A stretch of DNA of 64,000 bases from Thermodesulfobacteriota bacterium (lineage in GTDB: Bacteria > Desulfobacterota > Desulfobacteria > Desulfobacterales > Desulfosudaceae), in contig JBFMDX010000002.1 in NCBI GenBank assembly GCA_040753795.1, forward strand, positions 248,001 through 312,000. Reading direction: 5' to 3'. Positions 53,229 through 63,108 of the stretch are shown one piece after another (position 1 is the first letter of the stretch; every line of letters starts with the position of its first letter). Below the pieces are notes generated by a model, which was not told the DNA's origin, did not search any database, and saw only the letters and a list, made by a program, of their open reading frames with translations. The translations under genes and the position numbers were made by a program.

Positions 53229-53804
53229 ATGAAGAACAATCCCATCCACGATATGGACGTGACGTTTTCGGTAACCCGAGCGCTGGCGCAGAAAAGCGCG
53301 GGCATAAACCAGGAAGGCCTGCTGGCTTCCGAACGGATTGACGAAATCATGATGATGTGCGACCGGCAGCAGCCTGTATATGAGCAGATCAGCAGCTTCA
53401 GCGTCGCGCTTTACACCCTTGGGTTTTTTGACTGTCCGGACCTGATGTCGTTTGAGGATGTGGATGCCCATGAGGCAGCCGCGATTCTCAGGGAGCATTT
53501 CACCGAAATCCGGTCGGCGGCCCTGCCGGCCGATTACCGGATCACCGAATCCGGTGAAAGATACCTGCTGGTCGTGGGGGATCCGCTTCTTCCCGTTCAT
53601 TTCGCGGCCCTGGTGGACGCGCGGAGCGACAGGCCATTTTTTTCAAAGCTGCCTTTTTTCGGCAGCGGGTTTGACAGCCTGAAAGAACTGACCGAGGCGT
53701 TTTCTCCGACGGACGGGGTATCACCCGATGACTTTCATTATTTTAAAAGAGTCTGGCACGGCAGGATACCGCCGGAAGCTGTCGGCAAAATATTTATTGT
53801 GTAA
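53229..53804 (+). CDS. Uncharacterised 191-aa protein under a sigma-54 promoter
   Basis: 191 residues from ATG 53229, with a perfect AAGGAGG eight bases upstream. I do not recognise the family. It is soluble, with no signal peptide or membrane segment. The N-terminal third looks helical (VTFSVTRALAQKSAGINQEGLLASERIDEIMMMC). The middle contains EAAAILREHFTEIR, and a beta-rich YLLVVGDPLLPVHFAALVDA follows. The C-terminus is aromatic and ends KIFIV. There are only two cysteines, so no metal-cluster motif. It lies 54 bases before gdhA, behind a sigma-54 promoter and downstream of a sigma-54 activator, so a role in nitrogen or amino-acid metabolism, or in controlling GdhA, is a reasonable guess only. 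Confidence 0.7.
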   Translation: MKNNPIHDMDVTFSVTRALAQKSAGINQEGLLASERIDEIMMMCDRQQPVYEQISSFSVALYTLGFFDCPDLMSFEDVDAHEAAAILREHFTEIRSAALPADYRITESGERYLLVVGDPLLPVHFAALVDARSDRPFFSKLPFFGSGFDSLKELTEAFSPTDGVSPDDFHYFKRVWHGRIPPEAVGKIFIV

Positions 53805-53837
53805 AAGAAGCGGCGGGTATTTTTTAAAACCTCTTAA

Positions 53838-55214
<1,377 letters not shown>

Positions 55215-55242
55215 CCGTTACGTTCCTGACTGCTGATACAAT

Positions 55243-55286
55243 AAAGAGGGGGCCGGCTCCGGAAGGAGGCCGGCCCCCTCTTTATT
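55243..55286 (+). terminator. Intrinsic terminator after gdhA
   Basis: Fifteen-base perfect arms (55243-55257 and 55269-55283), GC-rich with AAAG/CTTT ends, an 11-base loop, then TTTATT. The A-run on the left may also let it stop transcription from the other side. Confidence 0.9.
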
Positions 55287-55371
55287 GTTTTCGGTCCGGA
55301 TGTTTCAATCGTGGCGCCCTGGCCGCAAAGCGTCCCGGGGTTGATCCGCCAAGGCCGATTTGTTATGGTAT

Positions 55372-55388
55372 AAAAAAAATGGGGGGGG
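55372..55388 (+). repeat. A8-T-G8 homopolymer pair at the start of the TPR membrane gene
   Basis: Eight A (55372-55379), one T, then eight G (55381-55388), with the last A and the T forming part of an ATG. A tract change of +1 or -2 would put that ATG in frame with the gene. It could be phase-variable or a sequencing error. Confidence 0.6.
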
Positions 55389-55398
55389 CGGCGAACGC

Positions 55399-57210
55399 TT
55401 GGAAACAGGGAAGACCAGACGTTATCTTATTGCCTGCATTGTCGTTACTCTTTTCACCCTGCTGCCCGTGGTTCGCAACGGTTTTGTCAACTGGGACGAC
55501 AACCTGTATGTGTATGAGAATCCGGCCATCCGGACGTTGTCGCCGGCGCAGGTTAAATCGTTTTTCACCTCATTCTACGCCGCCAATTATCATCCCCTGG
55601 TACTGGTTTCCTACGCGGTGGAATACCGCTTTTTCGGGCTTGACCCGAGGCCCTACCACATCACAAACCTCACCCTTCATTTAACTAACTGCGCACTGGT
55701 CTTCTGGCTGATTTACCTGATCTCCCGGGGAAATCCGTTCGTTTCCGCCGGCACGGCCCTGCTTTTCGGCATTCATCCCCTGCATGTCGAGCCGGTCGCC
55801 TGGATATCCGGGCGCAAGGATGTCCTCTATGCCTTTTTCTTTCTGGCCGCCGCCATCGCTTATATCCGATCCCGCGGCCGTCAAAACGGATCCGTCCGGA
55901 TGTATGGGCTGTCGCTCGTTTTCTTTCTATGTTCGCTGCTGTCGAAACCCATGGCGGTAACACTCCCCGCCCTGCTGCTGTTGCTTATTGACTGGTATTG
56001 GAGCAGGGAGAAACTGTCGGGCGCCGCTTTCCGGCTGATTCCATTTTTTGCCTTTTCGGCAACTGCCATTGCGTTGACGGCCAGGGCCCAGAGCGCTTTT
56101 AACGCCCTCCGGTATGACCGGATTCTTAACCTGGCGGATAACGTCATGAACGCGGCCCGGGGACTGGTTTTTTATCTGGCCAAGACGCTTGTCCCGGTCG
56201 GACTCTCCTGCCGCTACCCGCCGCTGGATGAAATCGGCGGTATGCTTTCCCCGGTGCTGGCGGCGGCCGTCCCGATACTGGCGCTGCTGACGGTGATCGT
56301 GTGGGTTGGCGGCCGATATAACCGCAATATCGTGTTCGGCGCCATTTTTTTTCTGGTGACGATTCTGCCGGTGCTGCAGCTGGTGCCGGTGGGCCGGGCT
56401 CTGCCGGCGGACCGCTATACTTATCTGCCTCTTATCGGGCTCTTTTATATCGCCGCGGAGGGGGTTGGCCGTCTGCTGGCAACCGTCAGCAGAGGCCGCG
56501 TGGCCCTGAAGCTCGGGCTCCTTGCGGGACTGATAACGCTTTCCGTCATGTCCTGGAACCAGACGAGGGTCTGGAAGGACAGCATCACGCTCTGGAGCCA
56601 TGTCCTCCAACATTATGACAATTTGTCCACCGCCTATTATAACCGGGGACTGGCGCACCGGAACCGGGGGGATTATGACAGCGCCCTGGCGGACTATAAC
56701 CGCGCCATCACCCTGTGCGAGGACTGTGCCGATGTTTACAACAACCGGGCCAATATCTATCTGATAAGAAAACAATACGAAGCGGCCTTAAAAGACTATT
56801 CGCTGGCCATTCAACTGATGAGCGAAGAACCGGCCAATGAGATACGCAACCGGGACCTGGCCAGGGTCTATACCAATCGGGGGATACTCTTCCTGCAGCA
56901 GAAGTCGTATGACCTGGCAGTGTCGGATGTCACCGCGGCCGTCAGGCTCGTCCCGGATTTCCCGGAGGCCTACGGCCATCGGGCCAAAGCCCACGCGGCC
57001 ATGGGGCGGTTTGATCTGGCGGCCGCCGACTGCACCCGGCTGATCGGTATGAACGCGCAGGACGCTAAAGCGTTCTACAACCGCGCTTACTGTCATCAAA
57101 TGATGGGTGATCAACGCCGGGCCCGGGCGGATTTGGACAGGGCCCGGTCGCTGGGGTTGGTGCCGGATCCGCGTGTGGTCGAGACGATTTGCGAGGAGAC
57201 CCGTCAGTGA
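55399..57210 (+). CDS. Polytopic membrane protein with C-terminal TPR repeats (TMTC/GT-C-like)
   Basis: About 603 residues. Residues ~5-400 hold around ten membrane helices, with an early NWDDNLYVYENPAIR loop, whose DD lies in the first extracytoplasmic loop as in GT-C glycosyltransferases, and a YHPLVLVSYAVEYRFFG segment like TMTC/O-mannosyl proteins. Residues ~425-590 are TPR repeats (AYYNRGLAHRNRGDYDSALADYNRAI and similar). A role as a lipid-linked glycosyltransferase or an assembly scaffold is likely; the sugar is unknown. The start is doubtful: TTG 55399 or TTG 55360 in frame. An ATG at 55379 is out of frame across an eight-G tract, but would be in frame with nine. Confidence 0.72.
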   Translation: METGKTRRYLIACIVVTLFTLLPVVRNGFVNWDDNLYVYENPAIRTLSPAQVKSFFTSFYAANYHPLVLVSYAVEYRFFGLDPRPYHITNLTLHLTNCALVFWLIYLISRGNPFVSAGTALLFGIHPLHVEPVAWISGRKDVLYAFFFLAAAIAYIRSRGRQNGSVRMYGLSLVFFLCSLLSKPMAVTLPALLLLLIDWYWSREKLSGAAFRLIPFFAFSATAIALTARAQSAFNALRYDRILNLADNVMNAARGLVFYLAKTLVPVGLSCRYPPLDEIGGMLSPVLAAAVPILALLTVIVWVGGRYNRNIVFGAIFFLVTILPVLQLVPVGRALPADRYTYLPLIGLFYIAAEGVGRLLATVSRGRVALKLGLLAGLITLSVMSWNQTRVWKDSITLWSHVLQHYDNLSTAYYNRGLAHRNRGDYDSALADYNRAITLCEDCADVYNNRANIYLIRKQYEAALKDYSLAIQLMSEEPANEIRNRDLARVYTNRGILFLQQKSYDLAVSDVTAAVRLVPDFPEAYGHRAKAHAAMGRFDLAAADCTRLIGMNAQDAKAFYNRAYCHQMMGDQRRARADLDRARSLGLVPDPRVVETICEETRQ

Positions 57211-57220
57211 AGCCCGCGGC

Positions 57221-58219
57221 CTATGGCCCCTTTTCTTCTTTCAGAAAACCGTTGTCCCGGTACCAGGCATAGGCGTCGTCCAGCATTTGGGCCAGGGGCG
57301 GGATCACGTAATCCAGTTCCCTGATCGCCTTGGAGGAATCAAAAAAGGCTTTGACCGACATGTACCGGGCCATGCCGGGATCCATGTCCGGGGCTGTACC
57401 GGTTACGGTGGAAAGCGCCTGCATGAGATGCCCGTAAGCGACCAGTACCCAGCGGGGCAGGGTCAGCCGCGGGGCCGATTTTCCGAAATACCCGGCAATG
57501 GCCTGGAACAGTTCCCGGTAGGTTATATTGACGCCGGCGCATACGTACCCTTCACCGGAACGGCCTTTTTTTGCCGCCGCGATATGGGCCCGGGCCACTT
57601 CCGTCACATGCCCGAAACTGACACCGCCAGCCGGGCAGCCCGGCACTTTGCCGTCCCGCAAGTCAAAAAACAGCCGGCCATACTGCAGCGTGAAGTCAAA
57701 AGGCCCGAGCATGCTCCCGGGATAGATGACGACCGCGTCAAGTCCCCGGCCCATGTAATCCCTCAGGCGTAGCTCGCCTTCGCGTTTGGTGTCGGCGTAA
57801 TTATACCCGGTGCCGGCGTAATTGTAGGGCTGCCATGTCTCATCGGCAATGCCGTCGGGGTTGTATCCGATGGCGTCGATGGTGCAGGTGTGAACCATTC
57901 GCCGGATGCCGTGCCTGAGACAGGCGGCGGCCACGTTCACCGTGCCGTCCACATTGATGGTCCGCTGTCTGGCAAAGTGCTTTTTCCACCAGGAGGTGTC
58001 GCCGGCCACGTGAAAAACCACTTCGCATCCGGACACGGCCCGGTCGATGTCATCCGGGACGGTGATGTCGCCGAAGACGACCTCCACCGGAAGGCCCTTG
58101 ATATAATCGGTCGGGGAGCCGGGCAGGCCGAAGGCCCTGACCCGCCAGCCGTCTTTGACCAGTTCATGCACCAGGTTGGTGCCCAGAAAACCGGTAGCCC
58201 CGGTTACCAGACATTTCAT
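57221..58219 (-). CDS. NAD(P)-dependent epimerase/dehydratase (HpnA/dihydroflavonol-reductase-like)
   Basis: 332 residues, an extended short-chain dehydrogenase. The nucleotide motif is LVTGATGFLGTNLVHEL (about 4-20); VVFHVAGDTSWW and the catalytic YxxxK in YNYADTKREGEL (about residue 142) are in place, with a Ser/Thr-rich VHTCTIDAIG strand before it. HpnA-type members occur with hopanoid genes, but none is nearby here, so a sugar or sterol-like substrate cannot be named. It converges with the TPR membrane gene, ten bases apart, and is 11 bases downstream of the AsmA-like gene's stop on the same strand. Confidence 0.8.
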   Translation of the reverse strand: MKCLVTGATGFLGTNLVHELVKDGWRVRAFGLPGSPTDYIKGLPVEVVFGDITVPDDIDRAVSGCEVVFHVAGDTSWWKKHFARQRTINVDGTVNVAAACLRHGIRRMVHTCTIDAIGYNPDGIADETWQPYNYAGTGYNYADTKREGELRLRDYMGRGLDAVVIYPGSMLGPFDFTLQYGRLFFDLRDGKVPGCPAGGVSFGHVTEVARAHIAAAKKGRSGEGYVCAGVNITYRELFQAIAGYFGKSAPRLTLPRWVLVAYGHLMQALSTVTGTAPDMDPGMARYMSVKAFFDSSKAIRELDYVIPPLAQMLDDAYAWYRDNGFLKEEKGP

Positions 58220-58230
58220 GGCAGACCTCG

Positions 58231-60066
58231 CTATTGAGCGCTGACAAATGTTTCCGGCGTTTCCCCTTGGGCCAGCTGGATTCCCGCGGGAAAAATTTCC
58301 AGGTCAAACTTGTCGATGGTGCCGGTATGGAGAAATCCGAGGACAATGGAACCGTTGGACAGATAAAGGGCGCTGCCGGGGGCTATGTCGAGGATGCGCC
58401 GGCTCAGCTCCTCGGAAATGATGATCTCTCCCTTTATGTTCAGCGAGTTGTCGCTGAAATTGACCATGCCGTTCAGGACGGCATCAATGCCCGGTCGCTT
58501 TTCCGGGGCCAGATTGACGATACGGATGTCGCTGATCCGGGCCTGGTCGTCCTTATACGAGAGTTCGCCGGTGATTTTTTCAAAGGCATGAGGCAGATGA
58601 CGGTAGCATTCCAGCAGTTTTTCTTTTTCTTTCTGGTTGGCGGCGTTGGCCAGCAGCCGGTTCAAAATATCCTCGATAAAATTGTAGTGGCCCAGCTCAA
58701 ATCGGCCCATTTCAAATTTGCCACCTGCTTCCAGGATCTGGCTGGTGTTGACCCTGGCCTTAAAATCCATGGTCAGGGGCTCTTGCGGCGGCTTGAAGAA
58801 GTAGTCGGCAAAACGGAAGGTCAGGTCTGTCAGATCCATCCGTCCCTCGATGGTGGCGTCCGTCTGGTTTCCCGCCAGCCGCACGTCCATGTCAAGATCC
58901 CCGCCGAAGCTGACCTGTTCCGGAAAGGCCCTGAGCAGAAAGGGATAACTGGCGTTCATGGTTTCAATCTTCAAGTCTTCGGTGAAAACCCGGGTATCGA
59001 CCCGGGGTAGTCCGTTGAGGTTGGTCATTTTTCCGGAAAGAGAAAACCGGTTGCCGTTGATGCAAAGATCAAGACCCTTCATTTCCAGCAGATCGTTTTT
59101 CAGGGACAAGGTGATCGGCTCGCGCAGGGTCATATCCATATTGATGGGCTCACCGCTCATGGCGCCGTCGGCGGATTGAAGCACCACCTCGCTCAGCTGC
59201 AGGCCCCCGGTCAGGGCCATGCCTGACCAGGCGTCGCCGTTCAGATGATAGCCGATATTGATCAGTCCCGATACCGGCTTGGCCGGAGAGTTCTTAGGGA
59301 AGGAGTATCCAAGATAAGGAATGATGGGCAGATCCTTCACGGTCAGATCGCCGTTGATGGGAATCTCTTCGTTTTTCTGATTCAATTCCATGGGCCCGGC
59401 TTTTCCAGCCAGAGACATGTTCTGGGCGGAGGCGCCGGGTGACCTGGCCTTAATGTCCAGATTGAACACCTCGCCGATGGTAAAATCGGTGACCAGCACA
59501 TCCACGTCGTCGACGGTATATTCCACCGGACCGTCCAGGGCGCTGTCGTCATGGACCCGATACTCGCCGTCGGTAACGGTAAGTTTTTTGACGCGCAACC
59601 ATTTGAGCAGTTTGCTGTCCTGGGCCTCGCTGAGATCATCAAAATTGAAATTGCCTTCCTTGTCGCGGATGATCTGATAGCGGGGGGAGTTGACCGTCAT
59701 TTCGTCGACAAAGACCTGGCCGACCAGAAGCATAAGAGGACTGATCCGTACCAGAATGCTTTCCGCGGTCATGAACACCGGGTTGATGCCGGGGTGTGCT
59801 TTGAGAAATTTCGCGTTTTCCGTCATCAGGAACCGGTCAATGCGGGCTCCCTGCAGGCCGAACAGAAAGGTGTCCATGGCGCCCACGCGGATGCGTCGAG
59901 GCAGATTTTTGGTGATTATCTTTTTTAATATTTCAAGCCGCTTGCGGTTAAGGTAGCTCAGCTTGGCGGGGTCTTCCTTATCGGTCTCCGCCTGAGTCAT
60001 GTCCGGCAAGGAGCTCAAGGCGATAAAGAGGAAAGAGAACAGCAGGACGACAATGATTTTTTTCAT
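58231..60066 (-). CDS. AsmA/DUF748-like periplasmic protein
   Basis: 611 residues from ATG 60066; a frame open further upstream only shadows the next gene. The N-terminus is a signal peptide or anchor (IIVVLLFSFLFIALSSLPDMTQA). The rest is beta-rich, with repeats like those of AsmA-family envelope proteins: FVDEMTVNSPRYQIIRDKEGNFNFDDL, KKLTVTDGEYRVHDD, LDLCINGNRFSLSGKMTNLNG, VSFGGDLDMDVRLAG. Such proteins are thought to help lipid or barrel-protein transport in the periplasm. Its ATG overlaps the stop of the acyl-CoA synthetase gene (ATGA), implying translational coupling between an envelope protein and a metabolic enzyme. Confidence 0.72.
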   Translation of the reverse strand: MKKIIVVLLFSFLFIALSSLPDMTQAETDKEDPAKLSYLNRKRLEILKKIITKNLPRRIRVGAMDTFLFGLQGARIDRFLMTENAKFLKAHPGINPVFMTAESILVRISPLMLLVGQVFVDEMTVNSPRYQIIRDKEGNFNFDDLSEAQDSKLLKWLRVKKLTVTDGEYRVHDDSALDGPVEYTVDDVDVLVTDFTIGEVFNLDIKARSPGASAQNMSLAGKAGPMELNQKNEEIPINGDLTVKDLPIIPYLGYSFPKNSPAKPVSGLINIGYHLNGDAWSGMALTGGLQLSEVVLQSADGAMSGEPINMDMTLREPITLSLKNDLLEMKGLDLCINGNRFSLSGKMTNLNGLPRVDTRVFTEDLKIETMNASYPFLLRAFPEQVSFGGDLDMDVRLAGNQTDATIEGRMDLTDLTFRFADYFFKPPQEPLTMDFKARVNTSQILEAGGKFEMGRFELGHYNFIEDILNRLLANAANQKEKEKLLECYRHLPHAFEKITGELSYKDDQARISDIRIVNLAPEKRPGIDAVLNGMVNFSDNSLNIKGEIIISEELSRRILDIAPGSALYLSNGSIVLGFLHTGTIDKFDLEIFPAGIQLAQGETPETFVSAQ

Positions 60067-61541
60067 TTTTCGGTCATTTCCATTATCCCGGCGGCATTGC
60101 GGATGCCCCGCAGGGCTCTCTCCGCGGAAGGGTAAACGGCTATCCCCTGGCGTTGATACTGACCGGCAACCCGCCTTCGTATCAGCTCCACGTTGACATC
60201 TTCCAGCCGGTAGGTCTTGTTTTCCAGGACAACGGCAATGTCTTTGTCCGTGGTGGCTCTGATTTCGGTTAAAATATTCAACAGGCCGGTCAGGTAAGGC
60301 TCGGCCGGCGATTCGTCCACCGTCAGCCCGGCGGTTTTCATGAACGCGGCCGGGACCACCTCCAGGGGATGCAGCAGCATGATCAGTAACAGGACATCCA
60401 CCGGTTCCCGGGTTGTGATTTCCCGGATCATGCCGCCCAGGCCTTCCAGCGGGAACGCCGGCGTACCGGTGTCCAGGGGGTTGACCACGCTGTTTCCCGG
60501 GGTGGGAAAATAGGCGGCCAGCCGGCGCCGGGTTTCGTCGCCAAAGGCCGGGATGTCCATCCCCCACCGGTGCGCCAGGTCGGAACTGAACACGCCGATG
60601 GCGCCGCCGCCGCCGGCCAGGGCGATGCGTCTGCCCCGCCTTTTAAGGTAGTTTAGGGCGACCAGGGTATCCACCATTTCGTCCAGACCCGTTACCTGAA
60701 TCGCCCCTGCCTGCGCCAGCGCGCCTTGCCATACTTGCTCCTCGCCCCCCAGGGATCCGGTATGGCTGAGCGTGGCCCGGGCGCCGAGAGGGGTGAGTCC
60801 GCCCTTCCAGATGATTACCGGCTTGCGGGCGGATACGGCCCGGACGGTTTCAATGAAGCGGCGCCCGTCCCGAACCCCTTCAAGATAGGCCGCGATAAAT
60901 CGGGTGTCCCCGTCTTCGGCCAGATATTCCAGAAGCTCCGTGGCTTCAAGATCGCAGCCGTTGCCGTAGGATATGACTTTGCTGATTTTGAGCCCGGCGG
61001 CGATGGCTTCGTGGCCAAAGTCATTGGCTATCCCGCCGCTCTGGGAAATCAGGGCGATGGATCCCGGTTCCCGGGAAAAATCGAACCCGGGCAGCAGGGT
61101 TATTCCCCCGGCCGGGCAATGGAGGCCAAAGCAGTTGGGGCCGATGACCGGCAGTCCCTGCCCGGCGATAACTTTCATCTTCCGCTGCAGCTCGACCCCG
61201 CCAGGTTCACCGGTTTCCGCGAATCCGGAAGTGTGGACCTCGGCGCCGGCGACCCCGTGCTTCAGGCAATCTTCCAGAACACCCGGCACCGCCTCCGCCG
61301 GCACTGATATCGAGGCCAGGTCGACGGGTCCGTCCACCTCATCCAGGCTGTGACGTACCCGAAGGCCCAGCACCGACCCTCCCGCCGGCGATACGGGATA
61401 GAGCGCCCCTGGATAGCCGTAGGCGACCAGGCTGGTCAGGATCATGTTGGCAAAGGCGCCCGGTTTGGTCACGCCCCCGAACACCGCCAGCCCCCGGGGT
61501 GAGAACATGCGGTCCAGCCGGTTCTTCTTTTCTGCGTCCAT
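60063..61541 (-). CDS. ADP-forming acyl-CoA synthetase alpha-type subunit (CoA-binding, no ATP-grasp domain)
   Basis: 492 residues from ATG 61541 with AGGAAA upstream. The first domain is a CoA-binding Rossmann fold (MFSPRGLAVFGGVTKPGAFANMI, GPVDLASISVPAEAVPGVLEDC). It is followed by succinyl-CoA-ligase-like domains (PVIGPNCFGLHCPAGG, GSIALISQSGGIANDFGHEA, HTGSLGGEEQVWQGAL). The phospho-histidine is probably His of SHTGSL. The ATP-grasp (beta) subunit is absent here, so a partner must be elsewhere. It would convert acyl-CoA plus ADP and phosphate to acid plus ATP, or the reverse. A short C-terminal tail (about 440-492) lies beyond the usual fold. It overlaps the AsmA-like gene by four bases. 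Confidence 0.8.
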   Translation of the reverse strand: MDAEKKNRLDRMFSPRGLAVFGGVTKPGAFANMILTSLVAYGYPGALYPVSPAGGSVLGLRVRHSLDEVDGPVDLASISVPAEAVPGVLEDCLKHGVAGAEVHTSGFAETGEPGGVELQRKMKVIAGQGLPVIGPNCFGLHCPAGGITLLPGFDFSREPGSIALISQSGGIANDFGHEAIAAGLKISKVISYGNGCDLEATELLEYLAEDGDTRFIAAYLEGVRDGRRFIETVRAVSARKPVIIWKGGLTPLGARATLSHTGSLGGEEQVWQGALAQAGAIQVTGLDEMVDTLVALNYLKRRGRRIALAGGGGAIGVFSSDLAHRWGMDIPAFGDETRRRLAAYFPTPGNSVVNPLDTGTPAFPLEGLGGMIREITTREPVDVLLLIMLLHPLEVVPAAFMKTAGLTVDESPAEPYLTGLLNILTEIRATTDKDIAVVLENKTYRLEDVNVELIRRRVAGQYQRQGIAVYPSAERALRGIRNAAGIMEMTEK

Positions 61542-61736
61542 AGGTTTTCCTGAAAAATTAATGGAGTTTAAGTTATGCGTCGTGGTATTGCAAGGGTCAT
61601 GTGGGAACGGCAAACAACAAAATCAAAGAGAATGCTGACAATAGCGAACGGATAATATATAATATTAAGGATTAATAATACCGGGAGCCGGACGCTTTGC
61701 CGGACGAGGCAATGTAAACCGCGGGAACAGATTGTC

Positions 61737-62447
61737 ATGAATACCAGCGAAATTGTCAGCGGGCAGGAAAAGATAGACATCTTCAGCCAAATGGAGAAAG
61801 AGGGGATCATTATTAATGTTCACCTGCGGGGGTCCTGCTTAAAACACCTGGCGGTCATCAAACGGCTGACAACCAAAAAAAAGGAGTGGTATTTTCTGAT
61901 CGAGTGTCCCCAATCATTCAAGTCCGCCAAGCCTGAAGTTAGTGAGTGGGAGCTGGCTTTCGCTTTTATCGGTGATCAGGGTGTCCCCTATCGGTTCATC
62001 ACCAGCGGGGGCGGCATGGTCGGCGACCGGGATGTGCTGATTCCGGTTCCGGAATCCATTGAGCGAATTCACCGGAGAAAACATTTTCGCATCAGATGCC
62101 ACCCGGCGGCACTGCTGAAAGCCAAAACCGACGGGGGTGAGGTGGCGATGAAGATGGTCGATATCAGCCAGGGCGGCTCACTGGTCATGTTCCCGGACAA
62201 CAAGGGCCGGATGCTGGCCAAGGGACAGATCCTGATGAACATCCGGATCATGCTCCTGCCCGGTGAAAAGGAAGAGGAGTCGCTGCGGGTCGGCCGGGCC
62301 GAAGTCCGGAGCGTGTCCCTTGAGCCCAAAAGCGGCCTCTATCATTTCGGGCTGATGTTCGCCGATCTGAACCAGCGGGAAGAAAAAGCCATCAAAGACC
62401 GGATTTATGTGGATCAGCGGCAGACGCTGAGAAAAAAATCCATGTAA
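61737..62447 (+). CDS. PilZ-domain protein (YcgR-like)
   Basis: 236 residues. Residues ~1-105 form a beta-rich N-terminal domain like the YcgR/PilZN partner (GIIINVHLRGSCLKHLAVIKRL, AFAFIGDQGVPYRFITSGGG). The PilZ domain (about 110-220) has the c-di-GMP motifs RRKHFR (RxxxR) and VDISQGGSLV (DxSxxG), ending FADLNQREEKAIKDRIY. It should bind cyclic di-GMP and alter motility, adhesion or envelope output. No motility genes are next to it. The start ATG 61737 has no strong ribosome binding site. Confidence 0.87.
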   Translation: MNTSEIVSGQEKIDIFSQMEKEGIIINVHLRGSCLKHLAVIKRLTTKKKEWYFLIECPQSFKSAKPEVSEWELAFAFIGDQGVPYRFITSGGGMVGDRDVLIPVPESIERIHRRKHFRIRCHPAALLKAKTDGGEVAMKMVDISQGGSLVMFPDNKGRMLAKGQILMNIRIMLLPGEKEEESLRVGRAEVRSVSLEPKSGLYHFGLMFADLNQREEKAIKDRIYVDQRQTLRKKSM

Positions 62448-62829
62448 TTTTATATGTGTCCTTTTCTTTGGCGCAAAGAAAAGGACCAAAAAAAACATTG
62501 CCCGACAGCGCGGCTTCCCTCGCGCGGCCGCTTTTTTCGGCGCGGGCAGAAACTCGCTTGGGGATTTTTTTCATAACCGGGTTTCCGGTTTTATTACTTC
62601 CTCACTTTATTGTGCTTCATCAGAGCTCGGCGCTCAAACAGTCTGCCCCCTTTCTCCGAAAAAACCAACCGCGCTCGGCAGCGCTGTAACGGGCGGGGGA
62701 GCACCATCCCGTCTCCCACTTTCGGAACCCCCGCTGGGCGGTGATTCCTCCGCGCATCAACGCTGACGTTATTGACAAACTTGTTCAGAACATGTACTGT
62801 TATCGTGTACATAAAATCAGGAGATAATC
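62448..62829. other. Intergenic, non-coding, repeat-like stretch before the toxin-antitoxin pair
   Basis: About 380 bases without a gene. Near 62458-62486 is a hairpin with arms TCCTTTTCTTT and AAAGAAAAGGA around GGCGC. GC-rich snapbacks follow (for example GCCCG...CGGGC, 62501-62548), then a tail at about 62628-62700 with CGCTCAAACAGT and CCAACCGCGCTCGG. These look like a dispersed intergenic repeat of proteobacteria. The last ~60 bases carry the yefM promoter/operator. Confidence 0.5.
62772..62812 (+). promoter_or_regulatory. Promoter/operator of the YefM-YoeB pair
   Basis: TTGACA at 62772-62777 and TACTGT at 62795-62800 are 17 bases apart. TGTACT (62793-62798) and TGTACA (62806-62811), 13 bases apart, match the TGTACA cores known to be bound by YefM and YefM-YoeB. 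Confidence 0.6.
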
Positions 62830-63108
62830 ATGGCAATTCAAACAACATATACTCAAGCCCGGGCAGGCCTGGCTTCTTTATTGGATGCCGTCACCGAAAA
62901 CCGGGAAGTCGTAATTATCCAGCGACGTGGTCGTGAAGATGTGGCCATGATAACCGCTGACGAGTTGGCTGGTGTGCTCGAAACAGCGCACCTTCTCCGG
63001 TCACCCCGAAACGCAAAAAGACTGCTTACAGCGCTTGAAAGAGTCCGTAAAGGATCAGGTTCCCCTCAAAAGATTGATGACCTTCGAAAAGAGGTCGGCT
63101 TTGAGTAA
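62830..63108 (+). CDS. yefM: Antitoxin of the Phd/YefM family
   Basis: 92 residues from ATG 62830 with AGGAG upstream. The N-terminal DNA-binding fold is typical: TTYTQARAGLASLLDAVTENREVVIIQRRGREDVAMITADEL. The C-terminal helix (ETAHLLRSPRNAKRLLTALERVRKG) wraps the toxin. It represses its own operon, alone and with the toxin. The YoeB-like toxin gene overlaps its last codons, as in most such pairs. Confidence 0.92.
   Translation: MAIQTTYTQARAGLASLLDAVTENREVVIIQRRGREDVAMITADELAGVLETAHLLRSPRNAKRLLTALERVRKGSGSPQKIDDLRKEVGFE

Noticed and set aside
60067-60567. Upstream extension of the AsmA-like frame
   Set aside because: It lies wholly inside the acyl-CoA synthetase gene in another frame; the real start is the ATG in the ATGA overlap, followed by a signal peptide.
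62458-62486. Hairpin after the PilZ gene considered as an intrinsic terminator
   Set aside because: The stem is good, but it is followed by A on the plus strand and no T-run on the minus strand; treated as part of a repeat-like block.
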